Counted from the stretch's first letter, positions 29,125 through 38,232 are shown. The stretch: DNA of 64,000 nucleotides from Bacteroides zhangwenhongii (GCF_009193325.2 NZ_CP059856.1:3968001-4032000), one strand, 5' to 3'. Notes: generated by a model from the letters alone, not told the origin. Translations and numbers: made by a program.

Positions 29125-31281
29125 TTATTCTGCTTTGATTTCAATAACACGACTATTCAACTGTCGTGTAGTGAAAACGTTCAAACCGACATTCATCAGA
29201 TATTCACCGGAGAAAAGCTGACCATTATCTTTCAAAGAAGAACTACTACCAGACATCATGTTAATTTCCTTCACACGATACATCTGATCCGAATTCAGTC
29301 CTTGTAAACGGACAGGTAATGTTTTTTCTCCATAACGAGGATGAATATCAAAAGCAAAAACCACGGCTGTTTTCTTATCTTTCCCCACATACATGGAAGA
29401 AGTATGGTTGCTGCCATAAGGAGAAACAAGACGATACAAATCACCATCAAGAATAACAGGCTTCAAGCGATTATAGTTCTTGACTGCCTGAACACAATAC
29501 AAGTGATCGCTCTGACTCATATCATCCAACTTAATATCAAATCCCAATTTACACATCATAGCAACATCCGTACGGAACTTAATGCTGGTTCCACGATTCC
29601 AAGTGGTAACATGAGCACACAGTGTTTTACTGGGAAATACCTGCGAAAATCCCCATTGAATAAAAAGACGTTCGATAGGATCAGTATTGTCGCTTGGCCA
29701 AAACTCTGTAAAATATTTCAAGGCTTCATAATCAGAACGTCCGCCACCACCGGAACACAACATCATAGGAAGATCAGGGTACTTCGCCTTGATTCTGTCC
29801 AACACTTTATAGAGTCCACGCACATAATCAATATACAAATGAGACTGGTTTTCTTTCAGATACATTGAATAAATGTTTGTAATAGGACTATTGCAATCCC
29901 ATTTGAAGAAAGCAATACCCGGATACTTGGTCATCAACTTATCTACCACGCCGAATACATGATCCTGCACTTTCGGATTACTAAGATCAAGCACCATTTG
30001 GTTACGGAAATAATATTCATCACGGTTAGGCAGATGAATCACCCAATCTTTATGGTTTTCATAAAGCTCGCTCTTGGGATTCACCATCTCCGGCTCTATC
30101 CACAAACCGAATTTAATGCCTTTCTTTTGTGATTCTTCGACAAGACGTCCGATTCCGTTCGGAAGTTTGTCTGCCGTTTCTTCCCAGTCACCCAATCCCT
30201 GACGGTCACTGCTACGAGGATACTTATTAGCAAACCAGCCGTCATCCAACAGAAACATATCCACTCCCAATTTGGTAGCCTCATCTATCAGACCGATCAG
30301 TTTATTTTCATCGAAATTAAAATAAGTCGCTTCCCAATTATTTAATAAAGTCATGCGTGTTTCACCACCCTTCTTTACCTGATGATTGCGTGCCCAATCA
30401 TGAAAACTACGGCTGGCCTCACCCTTACCCTGACAACTATAAGTGAAATAGAAATCCGGAGTACGGAAAACTTCGTTGGCGGGAAGTTTATATTCAGAAG
30501 CATACGGGTTAATACCACTGATGATGCGCAACTCGTTTTTATTGTCCACCTCGAAAATAAAACGGAAATTGCCTGTCCATCCCAAAGTACCTACAAGCAC
30601 TTCACCTGCATTCTCCTGTGAAGGATTACCTAAAGACAGTTGGAAGAAAGGAGAAACAAACAAATTGGCACGTGTGCCCAATTTTGTATCCACCACTTTC
30701 TTACCAAAATCCAGTTCCCTTTCAGTTATATTGGCTTCATGTGCCCAGTCACCGGAAAATTCAGTCAGAAAATATCTGCTACTATTCAGGTGCAGCATGG
30801 AAGAAGCGTATTTGCTGAGGATAACAGGTTTCTTCTCCTGATGGTTGATTTCACTGAAAGTACGGATGACATTCTCTTTGCCGTAAGCTATATAATGAAG
30901 CTTCACCGTAACGGGGTATTTATCATCCTTGAGTGTAATCACCGTCTCGTTGACTCCGTCACCTTTCGGTTCGTTCGAATGCTCCACATACTTAAGAAGC
31001 AATGAAGAGTTGTTATCATTATGCCGCATGTGGATAGCCGGTTCAAAGTAATCTTCCATACCATGAGTCAGATAAGCTTCGGTTCCCTGCGGAAGAAATT
31101 GTATATCAGAGTCATGGTTCAGTCTTTTACCAAGATACTTCTGATACAAACGCCCGTTATCCCCCACCTGATAGATCAGGCTGGTCCGTTCTGTTTCTAT
31201 CTTAATTAGAGGCCTATCGGAAGCCTGTAAAATAGAAACAGAACCCAATAACAAAAAAAATAAGAATGATTTTAGTTTCAT
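29125..31281 (-). CDS. GH36 alpha-galactosidase
   Basis: A 718-residue retaining glycoside hydrolase of family GH36 with a signal peptide (MKLKSFLFFLLLGSVSILQA), hence probably periplasmic. The (beta/alpha)8 core carries LLDDGWFANKYPRSSDRQGL, GLWIEPEMVNPKSELY, the nucleophile region FFKWDCNSPI (D462) and the acid/base region WPSDNTDP (D531). These are the standard alpha-galactosidase signatures, so the likely reaction is release of alpha-1,6-galactose from raffinose-type or galactomannan oligosaccharides. It lies 20 nt downstream of nadA on the same strand, an odd partner with no obvious metabolic link. No SusCD pair is adjacent. Confidence 0.93.
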   Translation of the reverse strand: MKLKSFLFFLLLGSVSILQASDRPLIKIETERTSLIYQVGDNGRLYQKYLGKRLNHDSDIQFLPQGTEAYLTHGMEDYFEPAIHMRHNDNNSSLLLKYVEHSNEPKGDGVNETVITLKDDKYPVTVKLHYIAYGKENVIRTFSEINHQEKKPVILSKYASSMLHLNSSRYFLTEFSGDWAHEANITERELDFGKKVVDTKLGTRANLFVSPFFQLSLGNPSQENAGEVLVGTLGWTGNFRFIFEVDNKNELRIISGINPYASEYKLPANEVFRTPDFYFTYSCQGKGEASRSFHDWARNHQVKKGGETRMTLLNNWEATYFNFDENKLIGLIDEATKLGVDMFLLDDGWFANKYPRSSDRQGLGDWEETADKLPNGIGRLVEESQKKGIKFGLWIEPEMVNPKSELYENHKDWVIHLPNRDEYYFRNQMVLDLSNPKVQDHVFGVVDKLMTKYPGIAFFKWDCNSPITNIYSMYLKENQSHLYIDYVRGLYKVLDRIKAKYPDLPMMLCSGGGGRSDYEALKYFTEFWPSDNTDPIERLFIQWGFSQVFPSKTLCAHVTTWNRGTSIKFRTDVAMMCKLGFDIKLDDMSQSDHLYCVQAVKNYNRLKPVILDGDLYRLVSPYGSNHTSSMYVGKDKKTAVVFAFDIHPRYGEKTLPVRLQGLNSDQMYRVKEINMMSGSSSSLKDNGQLFSGEYLMNVGLNVFTTRQLNSRVIEIKAE

Positions 31282-31301
31282 AGTATATTAGATTCTAAAT
31301 T

Positions 31302-32240
31302 TTATAATCCCAGCTTAGCCGAAATCTCCAACATCCGTTGAATCGGCTTCACAGCTTTCTTCGCTACCTCCGGATCCACCGTAATTTCCGGTGATTCATT
31401 CTTCAGACACTCATACAGCTTCTCTAACGTATTCAACCGCATAAAGCTACATTCATTACAGCCGCACGTACTATCATTCGGAGGAGCGGGAATAAACACT
31501 GTTTGCGGACACTTCTTCTGCATCTCATGCAAGATACCTGATTCGGTAGCCACAATATATGTATTTTCGGGATGATTCACGGCGTATTTCAACAGGGCAG
31601 CCGTAGAACCTACTACATCCGCCAGTTTCAGTACCGTACTCTTACATTCGGGATGTGCCAGCACCAATGCTTCGGGATGTTGTGCTTTCAGCTCCACAAT
31701 CTTTTCAACAGAGAACTGTTCGTGCACATGGCAGGCTCCGTCCCAAAGTAACATATTGCGGTTCGTAACTGAGTTGATATAATTTCCCAAATTCCTATCC
31801 GGACCAAAAATTATTTTCTCATCTTTGGGGAAGCTTTCCACGATCTGCTTCGCATTAGTGGAAGTCACCACTACATCCGTTACCGCTTTCACGGCAGCTG
31901 TCGTATTGACGTACGAAATAACGGTGTATCCGGGATGCTCTTTGACAAACTGCGCAAACTTATCCGCCGGACAACTGTCTGCCAACGAACAGCCTGCCGC
32001 CATATCGGGAACCAATACTTTTTTCTCCGGACAAAGAACCTTTGCCGTTTCACCCATAAAGTGAACACCGCACATCACGATGATGTCTGCTTTCGTTTTC
32101 GCCGCCCATTGGGCCAATGCCAAACTGTCACCAACGTAATCGGCGATATCTTGTATCTCACCCTTCTGGTAGTAGTGCCCCAGAATGATTGCATTCTTCT
32201 CTTTCTTCAGCTCGTTTATAGCTTTTATTAGTTCATTCAT
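31302..32240 (-). CDS. nadA: Quinolinate synthase NadA
   Basis: A 312-residue cytoplasmic enzyme that condenses iminoaspartate with dihydroxyacetone phosphate to quinolinate in NAD synthesis, using a [4Fe-4S] cluster. Signatures are NAIILGHYYQKGEIQDIADY, VGDSLALAQWAA, the cysteine region DMAAGCSLADSCP, FGPDRNLGNYI, and NDSTCGCNECSFMRLN near the C-terminus. The family's three conserved cluster cysteines appear to be present. nadB and nadC are not in the window. It is the first gene of the nadA-GH36 pair. Confidence 0.97.
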   Translation of the reverse strand: MNELIKAINELKKEKNAIILGHYYQKGEIQDIADYVGDSLALAQWAAKTKADIIVMCGVHFMGETAKVLCPEKKVLVPDMAAGCSLADSCPADKFAQFVKEHPGYTVISYVNTTAAVKAVTDVVVTSTNAKQIVESFPKDEKIIFGPDRNLGNYINSVTNRNMLLWDGACHVHEQFSVEKIVELKAQHPEALVLAHPECKSTVLKLADVVGSTAALLKYAVNHPENTYIVATESGILHEMQKKCPQTVFIPAPPNDSTCGCNECSFMRLNTLEKLYECLKNESPEITVDPEVAKKAVKPIQRMLEISAKLGL

Positions 32241-32752
32241 TATTATATTCTTTTTTCCTTCTTTTAAAAAAAATCCTTTGTTAGTGATGATAGCCTGTTA
32301 ATAATGTTAGCAAATAAATACGATTTTCCTTGCCTGATAAGTTATTAGTTCATACTTCTGCTTTATGAGTCCGTTATAAACTGAATAAATAAGAAGATAT
32401 CTTATCCTACTTGCTTTATTATCAATGGAAATATCCCCAAATTGAAGTTATATATTAACTCCCTGTTGATAAAGTGCAAAGTTAAAAACTTTATGGATAT
32501 AAACAGGCAGATAAGTGCTGAAAAATATGTTTATGTCTGTGTAGAAAGTTTAGAGTTTATTTTTTGGAATGTTCATAAAGAAGCCTCCTTATATCTTCTT
32601 TTGAATAATGCAAGAATTATTTTTCAAAATCTTTGCCGATAGTTTTGACAGGTTTTAAACCGTTATCAACATCTCTGTTAACAGAAAAGAGTTACCTTTG
32701 CGACAAGAACGCAATATAAAGGAAACAAGAACATCATATAAAGAAAAGACGT
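32241..32752. other. 512-bp intergenic region between divergent nadA and the RNA methylase gene
   Basis: No gene is supported; a 66-codon frame at 32442-32642 lacks coding character. CAAAGTTA at 32477-32484 would be a TAACTTTG -7 box on the minus strand, giving nadA a leader of about 230 nt, and TACCTTTG at 32693 serves the rightward gene. The sequence near 32643-32690 (TTGACAGG, GTTATCAACA) resembles units of the 22-bp array at 33387-33540. Confidence 0.5.
32693..32700 (+). promoter_or_regulatory. -7 box TACCTTTG for the SpoU-type methylase
   Basis: TACCTTTG followed by CG matches the Bacteroides -7 consensus. It lies 53 bp before the ATG at 32753. Confidence 0.55.
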
Positions 32753-33280
32753 ATGCGTAAACTAAAAATAACAGAGTTGAACCGTATTAGTGCCGAAGAG
32801 TTCAAACAAGCCGAAAAACTGCCTTTGGTAGTGGTGCTGGACGATATTCGTAGTCTGCATAATATAGGTTCCGTATTTCGTACATCGGATGCATTCCGTA
32901 TTGAATGTATCTACCTTTGTGGCATAACGGCCACTCCTCCACACCCCGAAATGCATAAGACGGCTTTGGGGGCTGAGTTCACTGTCGATTGGAAGTATGT
33001 TAATAACGCTGTTGATGCGGTTGATAACCTCCGGAAAGAGGGGTATGTTGTCTATTCCGTAGAACAGGCGGAAGGAAGCATTATGTTGGATAAGCTCGAA
33101 TTGGATAAGACCAAAAAATACGCCATTGTGATGGGAAATGAAGTGAAAGGAGTGCAGCAGGAGGTTATCAACCATTCGGATGGCTGTATAGAAATTCCCC
33201 AATACGGAACCAAACACTCCTTGAATGTTTCGGTAACCACCGGGATTGTCATTTGGGATTTGTTCAAGAAACTACGTTAA
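32753..33280 (+). CDS. SpoU/TrmH-family RNA 2'-O-methyltransferase
   Basis: A 175-residue SPOUT methyltransferase. The three family motifs are visible: motif 1 LDDIRSLHNIGSVFRTSDAF, motif 2 AIVMGNEVKGV, and motif 3 IPQYGTKHSLNVSVTTGIVI, which forms the knot and the S-adenosylmethionine site. There is no extra N-terminal RNA-binding domain, so it resembles compact TrmL/TrmH-like tRNA methylases. The exact target nucleotide cannot be assigned from sequence. The gene stands alone and is followed by the 22-bp repeat array. Confidence 0.9.
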   Translation: MRKLKITELNRISAEEFKQAEKLPLVVVLDDIRSLHNIGSVFRTSDAFRIECIYLCGITATPPHPEMHKTALGAEFTVDWKYVNNAVDAVDNLRKEGYVVYSVEQAEGSIMLDKLELDKTKKYAIVMGNEVKGVQQEVINHSDGCIEIPQYGTKHSLNVSVTTGIVIWDLFKKLR

Positions 33281-33386
33281 GAACACAATTCCGTATTGGT
33301 TAATAAATGGTTGATAACTGGTTTATTATTTAGTTAATTCTCTGATTATTAAAGGTTTTTATTTTGTTAATAACTATCCGGTAACT

Positions 33387-33540
33387 TTAATGTGAATAGC
33401 TGTTAGAACAGTTATTAATAAGTTGCTTGTCAGTTGTTAATAGCTGAGTTTTCAACTGTTAATACTTGACAGGTCAGTTATTAATACTTGAAAACTCAAT
33501 TATTAATAGCCGGCAATTCGGTTATCAACAGTTGAGTTAA
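33387..33540. repeat. Seven-unit, 22-bp self-complementary tandem array
   Basis: Units start at 33387 (weak), 33409, 33431, 33453, 33475, 33497 and 33519, each exactly 22 bp, sharing a TTAATA core preceded by CAGTTR-like and followed by TTGA-like bases. The array is also palindromic about GACAGGTC near 33467-33474: GAGTTTTCAA at 33446-33455 is the exact complement of TTGAAAACTC at 33488-33497. There are no spacers and no coding frame. Confidence 0.9.
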
Positions 33541-33568
33541 TAGCTTCTGTGAATTAGTGGATAATGTA

Positions 33569-34174
33569 TCAGATTTGTCCGTTCTCCACCATCAACACCA
33601 CACGTTCTGTTAGCTTGTCCTCTCCTTGCGGATCATATTCCTTTTTCAGGCTAGCACCGAACAATGCGGCAAATGCCTGATAGAATCCTGCTTTGAAAGG
33701 TCCCATAAATGCTTTCACCAGTTCATAACTGGTTTGGTTACTTTGGCGGTCTATTAGCTTTATCAACAATTTCCCTTGTGCGAAAGAGAGTTTTTTCATT
33801 CGGGCGGTATATTGCTCTTTCAACCCTTTTTCTACTCGTTTGATGTGTTTTTGGCGTGCTTTTTCATTGGGCAGAGTTTGAAGATATTCGTAAGTTTCGA
33901 TGATAGCCTGGTTGATTTCTTTAGAGATAGGATATACCTTTTTCACGTTGCGTATGAGGCGATAGTACTCTCTACGTTCTTTTTCATTCTTGAATTTCAG
34001 CGGACGGAAGATATACACAGTTCTTAACTGGACACATGGAATCGTATCTCCATTGTAGATACACATGGGAACCAAGTATCCATTGATGCTTTGCTTTTCC
34101 TGCGCCTGCGTTTTCAGCGAATAGCAAACGATGGCAAACAGTGTCATTACTACTATGTTAAGCCTTCTTTTCAC
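33569..34174 (-). CDS. DUF4294-family secreted protein
   Basis: A 201-residue protein with a signal peptide ending near LKTQAQE. The mature part is basic and helical, with VYIFRPLKFKNEKERREYYR followed by LIRNVKKVYP and a predicted coiled region, features of the Bacteroidetes family DUF4294 of unknown function. It is divergent from the helix-hairpin-helix envelope gene. The TATTTTTG box on its strand sits so close to the ATG (34174) that the mRNA would be almost leaderless; a later Met at 34147 would give a normal leader but removes part of the signal peptide. Confidence 0.85.
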   Translation of the reverse strand: MKRRLNIVVMTLFAIVCYSLKTQAQEKQSINGYLVPMCIYNGDTIPCVQLRTVYIFRPLKFKNEKERREYYRLIRNVKKVYPISKEINQAIIETYEYLQTLPNEKARQKHIKRVEKGLKEQYTARMKKLSFAQGKLLIKLIDRQSNQTSYELVKAFMGPFKAGFYQAFAALFGASLKKEYDPQGEDKLTERVVLMVENGQI

Positions 34175-34178
34175 GGTA

Positions 34179-34186
34179 CAAAAATA
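34179..34186 (-). promoter_or_regulatory. -7 box TATTTTTG for the DUF4294 gene
   Basis: Plus-strand CAAAAATA is TATTTTTG on the minus strand, only 5 bp upstream of the annotated ATG. The transcript would start at or within a few bases of the start codon. Confidence 0.4.
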
Positions 34187-34239
34187 GAACTAAAATTTTA
34201 TTATTTAGTCTTTTCACAAAGATGTTAACCTATTTAAAG

Positions 34240-34247
34240 TATCTTTG
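34240..34247 (+). promoter_or_regulatory. -7 box TATCTTTG for the helix-hairpin-helix gene
   Basis: TATCTTTG followed by CG, 46 bp before the ATG at 34293. It shows that the longer frame beginning at the TTG inside this box (34245) is not used. Confidence 0.6.
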
Positions 34248-34292
34248 CGCCCTTGTCTGCAAAGAAAGCAAGGAATAAAATACTTTTTATTG

Positions 34293-36341
34293 ATGAAAAC
34301 TACTCAACTAATCCGGTTGATAAGTATTATAAACAGCTTGTTCATAATTCCTGCTTGTAGTGCTCAAAACCCCACTGAAAGTCTTTTAGAGGATATTCTC
34401 GAAGATTTATCTGTTAATAATGATATTGATAACTCTGTGAATACCTTGAATTTGGAAAATGAATTGGAAGAACTTTCCAGCCGTTTGAAAGAACCGGTTA
34501 ATTTGAATATCGCCACTCGTGAACAACTTGAACAATTTCCTTTTCTGAGCGATATTCAGATCGAACATTTGTTGGCATATATCTATATTCACGGACAGAT
34601 GAAAACCATTTATGAACTTCAGTTGGTAGAGGATATAGACAGGCAGACTATCCAGTATCTATTGCCTTTTGTTTATGTAGAAGCTATTAACAATGAACCT
34701 GCTTTTCAGTGGAAAACCATGTTGAAAAGTGCAGCTAAATATGGTAAGCATGAAGTGCTAACCCGCATGGATATACCGTTTTATAAGCGTAAAGGTTATG
34801 AACATACCTATCTGGGACCTTCTGTTTATAACTCTGTGAAATATGGTTTTCGATATAGTGATCGGCTTTATGCGGGAGTGGTTGGCGAGAAAGATGCGGG
34901 AGAGCCTTTCGGAGCTTTGCATAATCGGTACGGCTATGATTATTATTCTTTTTATCTGCTGTTGAAAAACTGTGGTCGGTTGAAAACATTAGCTGTTGGT
35001 AACTATCGGTTAAGTTTCGGTCAAGGGCTAGTGGTTAGTACGGATTATCTGATGGGGAAAACGATCTATGCTTCTTCTTTCAATAATCGTAGTGGTGGAA
35101 TAAAGAAACACTCTTCTACGGACGAATACAATTACTTTCGGGGAGTGGCGGCTACGGTGAGTGTAGATAATCATTGGGATGTTTCCGCATTTTATTCACA
35201 TCGGAAAAAGGATGGAGTGCTAACCGACGGAGAGATTACATCTATTTATAAAACCGGACTGCATCGGAGCCGGAAAGAAGCGGATAAGCGGAACTTGTTC
35301 ACATTACAGTCGGCAGGTGGAAATATAACTTATCAACAGAACCGTATCAAGTTGGGTATCACCGGTATTTACTATGTTTTCAACCGACCGTATGAACCGG
35401 AATTAACAGGCTATTCCAAATACAATCTTCATGGGAATAACTTTTATAACTTGGGAGTAGATTATGCTTATCGCTGGCATCGTTTTTCTTTTCAGGGAGA
35501 GACGGCGATGGGAAAACAAGGTTGGGCTTCTTTGAACCGTTTGCAATATTCACCGGTTCAGAACACGATACTTATGTTGATACACCGGTTCTATTCCTAT
35601 AATTATTGGGCAATGTTCGCTCATTCTTTTGAGGAAGGAAGTACGACCCAGAATGAGCAGGGATATTATTTCGGGTTGGAAACCTCTCCTTTTGCCCGTT
35701 GGAGGTTTTTTGCTTCATTCGACTTGTTTTCCTTTCCGTGGAAAAAATACAGAGTCAATAAAGCTTCTCGTGGAGCGGATGTACTGCTTCAATCTACTTT
35801 TACTCCGCAAAATAATATTTCGATGGATTTGAAGTACCGTTATAAACGAAAAGAGCGTGACTGGACGGGTAGTAAAGGAGCATTGACACTTCCTGTCTTT
35901 CACCACCGACTTCGTTATCGTTTGAACTATTCTTTGAAAGAAGTGTTTAGCAGTCGTACAACTTTAGATTATAATCATTTTCATTTTCAGGACAGAGCTG
36001 CTAACATCGGATATCAGGTTACACAGATGATATCCTCCCAACTGCCTTGGGCCAGGCTGTTTGCTGACGTTCAAGGCAGTTACTTTTATACCGACAGTTA
36101 TGATTCGCGCGTATATGCATCCGAGAAAGGGCTGCTCTATACATTTTATACTCCTTCATTTCAAGGATGTGGATTTCGATATAGTATCCGGCTGAGATAT
36201 GAACCGAACAAACACTGGTTGTTCATAACCAAGTTCGGAGAGACGGTCTACCTGGATCGTAACGAGATAGGTTCCGGTAATGATTTGATACGCGGAAATA
36301 AAAAAGCAGATGTGCAAATGCAACTCCGTATTAAGTTTTAA
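34293..36341 (+). CDS. Helix-hairpin-helix envelope protein with predicted beta-barrel C-terminus
   Basis: About 682 residues; the ATG at 34293 (MKTTQLIRLIS) gives a signal peptide ending IIPACSAQ, possibly a lipobox. Near the N-terminus two helix-hairpin-helix (ComEA-like) motifs are seen: LNIATREQLEQFPFLSDIQI and MKTIYELQLVEDIDRQTIQY. The rest has regular alternating aromatic strands (SYNYWAMFAHSFEEGS, FYTPSFQGCGFRYSIRLRYE) ending in MQLRIKF, suggesting an outer-membrane barrel. Such proteins are conserved in Bacteroidales next to DUF4294 genes. The combination hints at DNA uptake or envelope binding, but function is unknown. Confidence 0.75.
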   Translation: MKTTQLIRLISIINSLFIIPACSAQNPTESLLEDILEDLSVNNDIDNSVNTLNLENELEELSSRLKEPVNLNIATREQLEQFPFLSDIQIEHLLAYIYIHGQMKTIYELQLVEDIDRQTIQYLLPFVYVEAINNEPAFQWKTMLKSAAKYGKHEVLTRMDIPFYKRKGYEHTYLGPSVYNSVKYGFRYSDRLYAGVVGEKDAGEPFGALHNRYGYDYYSFYLLLKNCGRLKTLAVGNYRLSFGQGLVVSTDYLMGKTIYASSFNNRSGGIKKHSSTDEYNYFRGVAATVSVDNHWDVSAFYSHRKKDGVLTDGEITSIYKTGLHRSRKEADKRNLFTLQSAGGNITYQQNRIKLGITGIYYVFNRPYEPELTGYSKYNLHGNNFYNLGVDYAYRWHRFSFQGETAMGKQGWASLNRLQYSPVQNTILMLIHRFYSYNYWAMFAHSFEEGSTTQNEQGYYFGLETSPFARWRFFASFDLFSFPWKKYRVNKASRGADVLLQSTFTPQNNISMDLKYRYKRKERDWTGSKGALTLPVFHHRLRYRLNYSLKEVFSSRTTLDYNHFHFQDRAANIGYQVTQMISSQLPWARLFADVQGSYFYTDSYDSRVYASEKGLLYTFYTPSFQGCGFRYSIRLRYEPNKHWLFITKFGETVYLDRNEIGSGNDLIRGNKKADVQMQLRIKF

Positions 36342-36343
36342 AC

Positions 36344-36351
36344 TATCTTTG
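36344..36351 (+). promoter_or_regulatory. -7 box TATCTTTG for the ECF sigma operon
   Basis: TATCTTTG begins 2 bp after the preceding stop codon and 42 bp before the sigma-factor ATG at 36386. Confidence 0.55.
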
Positions 36352-36385
36352 TCAATCGGAAAAACAATAAGAGACTACGATATTC

Positions 36386-36895
36386 ATGGAAGATAAAGCC
36401 ACTTTTGACAAAATGTTTAATGAATGGTATGCGCAATTTGTATATTTTGCATACTATTTCATCAATGATGCTGAAGTCTGTCGTGATATCGTAAGTGATG
36501 CCTTTGAGTATTTGTGGCGCAATTATGATAAGATAGAAGAAATTACGGCAAAGACTTATCTTTATACAATTATCCGTACCCGTTGTATCGATTACCTTCG
36601 TAAGCAAAACATCCATGAAGAATATGTGGAATTTGCTTCGCAGTTGGCAAGTCGGATCGTAGAATCCCATTCTCATGAGTCGGACAATCGTATTTTACTT
36701 ATTCGCAAAGCGATGGAAAAGCTGACACCTTATAATTGTCGGATTCTGGAAGCGTGTTACATTCAGAACAAGAAATATAAAGAAGTGGCGGAAGAACTGA
36801 ATGTCAGTGTAGCTGCTATTCATAAGAATATAGTGAAAGCTTTGCGTATTCTCCGTGAAGAATTAGGGCAAAAAGGTAACCAAGATGAACTTTAA
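36386..36895 (+). CDS. ECF-type RNA polymerase sigma factor
   Basis: A 169-residue sigma-70 family factor of the Bacteroides ECF expansion. Region 2 is about residues 10-75 (FVYFAYYFINDAEVCRDIVS, then DAFEYLWRNYDKI) and region 4 about 105-160, with the helix-turn-helix YKEVAEELNVSVAAIHKNIV. The FecR-type anti-sigma follows 31 nt later and a SusC with an STN domain after that. This is the known trans-envelope relay in which substrate binding to SusC releases the sigma factor to activate the susCD operon. Confidence 0.93.
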   Translation: MEDKATFDKMFNEWYAQFVYFAYYFINDAEVCRDIVSDAFEYLWRNYDKIEEITAKTYLYTIIRTRCIDYLRKQNIHEEYVEFASQLASRIVESHSHESDNRILLIRKAMEKLTPYNCRILEACYIQNKKYKEVAEELNVSVAAIHKNIVKALRILREELGQKGNQDEL

Positions 36896-36926
36896 ATCGT
36901 AAATATATATATCGAATAAATGATTT

Positions 36927-38096
36927 ATGGACACTAAAGATATAAATATAAGTAAGTCGGAAGAAGAAGCTCTGAAAATAATGGAGGATACTTCCAGTGT
37001 CACTTCCGGACAGATACAAAGTTTAAAGGAAGATGAAGAATGTATGCAGATATGCAGTGATATGGCGGAGCTTACCATAGAGATGCAGAAAGCGAAAAAT
37101 ACACTGGTAATTGATATACAGAAAGAGCTGGCTGATTTTCATCGTAAACATTCTGAAGATAATAAGCACAGAAAAAATACTTCTCTCTTTTGGATAAGTT
37201 TTGCCGGAGTGGCGGCAACGGTTATTGTTGTATTGGTTTTGCGTGGGATGTTATTTTCATCGGAACCGGAACATATTCAAGTCTTTCAGGCAAAAGCTTC
37301 CGCTCAGGAAGTCACTTTGCAGGTAGACGATGAAAAAGAAGCCAAGCCTCTGGAAGAAATTGTGCAAACATTTCCTTCTACCATTGCCCAAGTTTCTTCA
37401 AAAGGAGTGGGTTATCGCCCTGTGCAGACTGAAAACAAGGAAACAAGAAAGACTAAAGTTCAAATACACAGATTGAGTATTCCTAGGGGGCAAACATTTA
37501 CGGTTGTTTTGTCTGACGGCACCGAAGTACTGATGAACTCGGACAGCCGTTTGTGCTATCCTACGGTTTTCAAGGGAAAAGAAAGAGTGGTTACGTTGGA
37601 AGGTGAAGCTTATTTTAAAGTGGTTAAAGATACCGGACATCCTTTTATCGTAAAGAGCGGTAATACACAGGTTCGTGTGCTTGGGACCGAATTTAATGTC
37701 AGAAGCTATTCCCCTGCCGAAATTTGTGTCACGCTGATAAAAGGAAAAGTAGCAGTTAGCGATACTTGTGGAGTACATGCCGTAGAAATGAAACCGGGAC
37801 AGAGTGCGCAATTGTCTTCTGATGGAGCATACGTTGTGAATGAAGTTGATATAGAGTCATTCTTGTATTGGAAGGAAGGATTTTTCTATTTCGACGATGT
37901 TGCCTTAGTTGACATGATGAAAGAGATAGGGCGGTGGTATAATATAGATATAGAGTTCCGTAATAGCAAAATTATGGATTATCGGATGCATTTCTTTGCA
38001 AATCGTCACCAAGACATTTATCATCTGATCGAATTATTGAATCGTATGGAGAGCTTTACCGCTTCTTTGGAAACAGGAAAGCTTATTATTGAATAA
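36927..38096 (+). CDS. FecR-family anti-sigma factor
   Basis: A 389-residue inner-membrane protein: cytoplasmic N-terminus of about 85 residues (sigma-binding), one transmembrane helix (WISFAGVAATVIVVLVL, about 89-105), a periplasmic FecR domain (LSIPRGQTFTVVLSDGTEVL, LEGEAYFKVVKDTGHPFIV, VRVLGTEFNVRSY) and a C-terminal DUF4974-like domain (YWKEGFFYFDDVALVDMMKE, then WYNIDIEF). It should hold the ECF sigma factor inactive until the STN domain of the downstream SusC signals. Confidence 0.94.
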   Translation: MDTKDINISKSEEEALKIMEDTSSVTSGQIQSLKEDEECMQICSDMAELTIEMQKAKNTLVIDIQKELADFHRKHSEDNKHRKNTSLFWISFAGVAATVIVVLVLRGMLFSSEPEHIQVFQAKASAQEVTLQVDDEKEAKPLEEIVQTFPSTIAQVSSKGVGYRPVQTENKETRKTKVQIHRLSIPRGQTFTVVLSDGTEVLMNSDSRLCYPTVFKGKERVVTLEGEAYFKVVKDTGHPFIVKSGNTQVRVLGTEFNVRSYSPAEICVTLIKGKVAVSDTCGVHAVEMKPGQSAQLSSDGAYVVNEVDIESFLYWKEGFFYFDDVALVDMMKEIGRWYNIDIEFRNSKIMDYRMHFFANRHQDIYHLIELLNRMESFTASLETGKLIIE

Positions 38097-38161
38097 AAGA
38101 CGAGCAAAAAGACATAAATCTGAATAAAAGAGTATATTTCTGAAAAATAACTCCTTTTAAG

Positions 38162-38190
38162 GGTAACCATTCTTTTTTAAACTTCGTATA
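38162..38190 (+). promoter_or_regulatory. Candidate ECF-sigma promoter of the protease/SusCD operon
   Basis: GGTAAC at 38162-38167 and CGTATA at 38185-38190 are 17 bp apart, resembling the GGAAC / CGT layout of many ECF promoters. They lie 43 bp before the SusC ATG, and no TAnnTTTG box is seen here. Assignment to the sigma factor at 36386 is inference. Confidence 0.35.
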
Positions 38191-38232
38191 CAATTTAAAA
38201 AATGAAATATTACTTAACTATTATTCAGGCTT

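Noticed and set aside
32442..32642. 66-codon frame between nadA and the RNA methylase gene
   Set aside because: AT-driven composition, no RBS, and no recognisable domain; it sits in a probable promoter region.
33387..33540. CRISPR array
   Set aside because: Period is 22 bp with no unique spacers, the units drift in sequence, and no cas gene is in the window.
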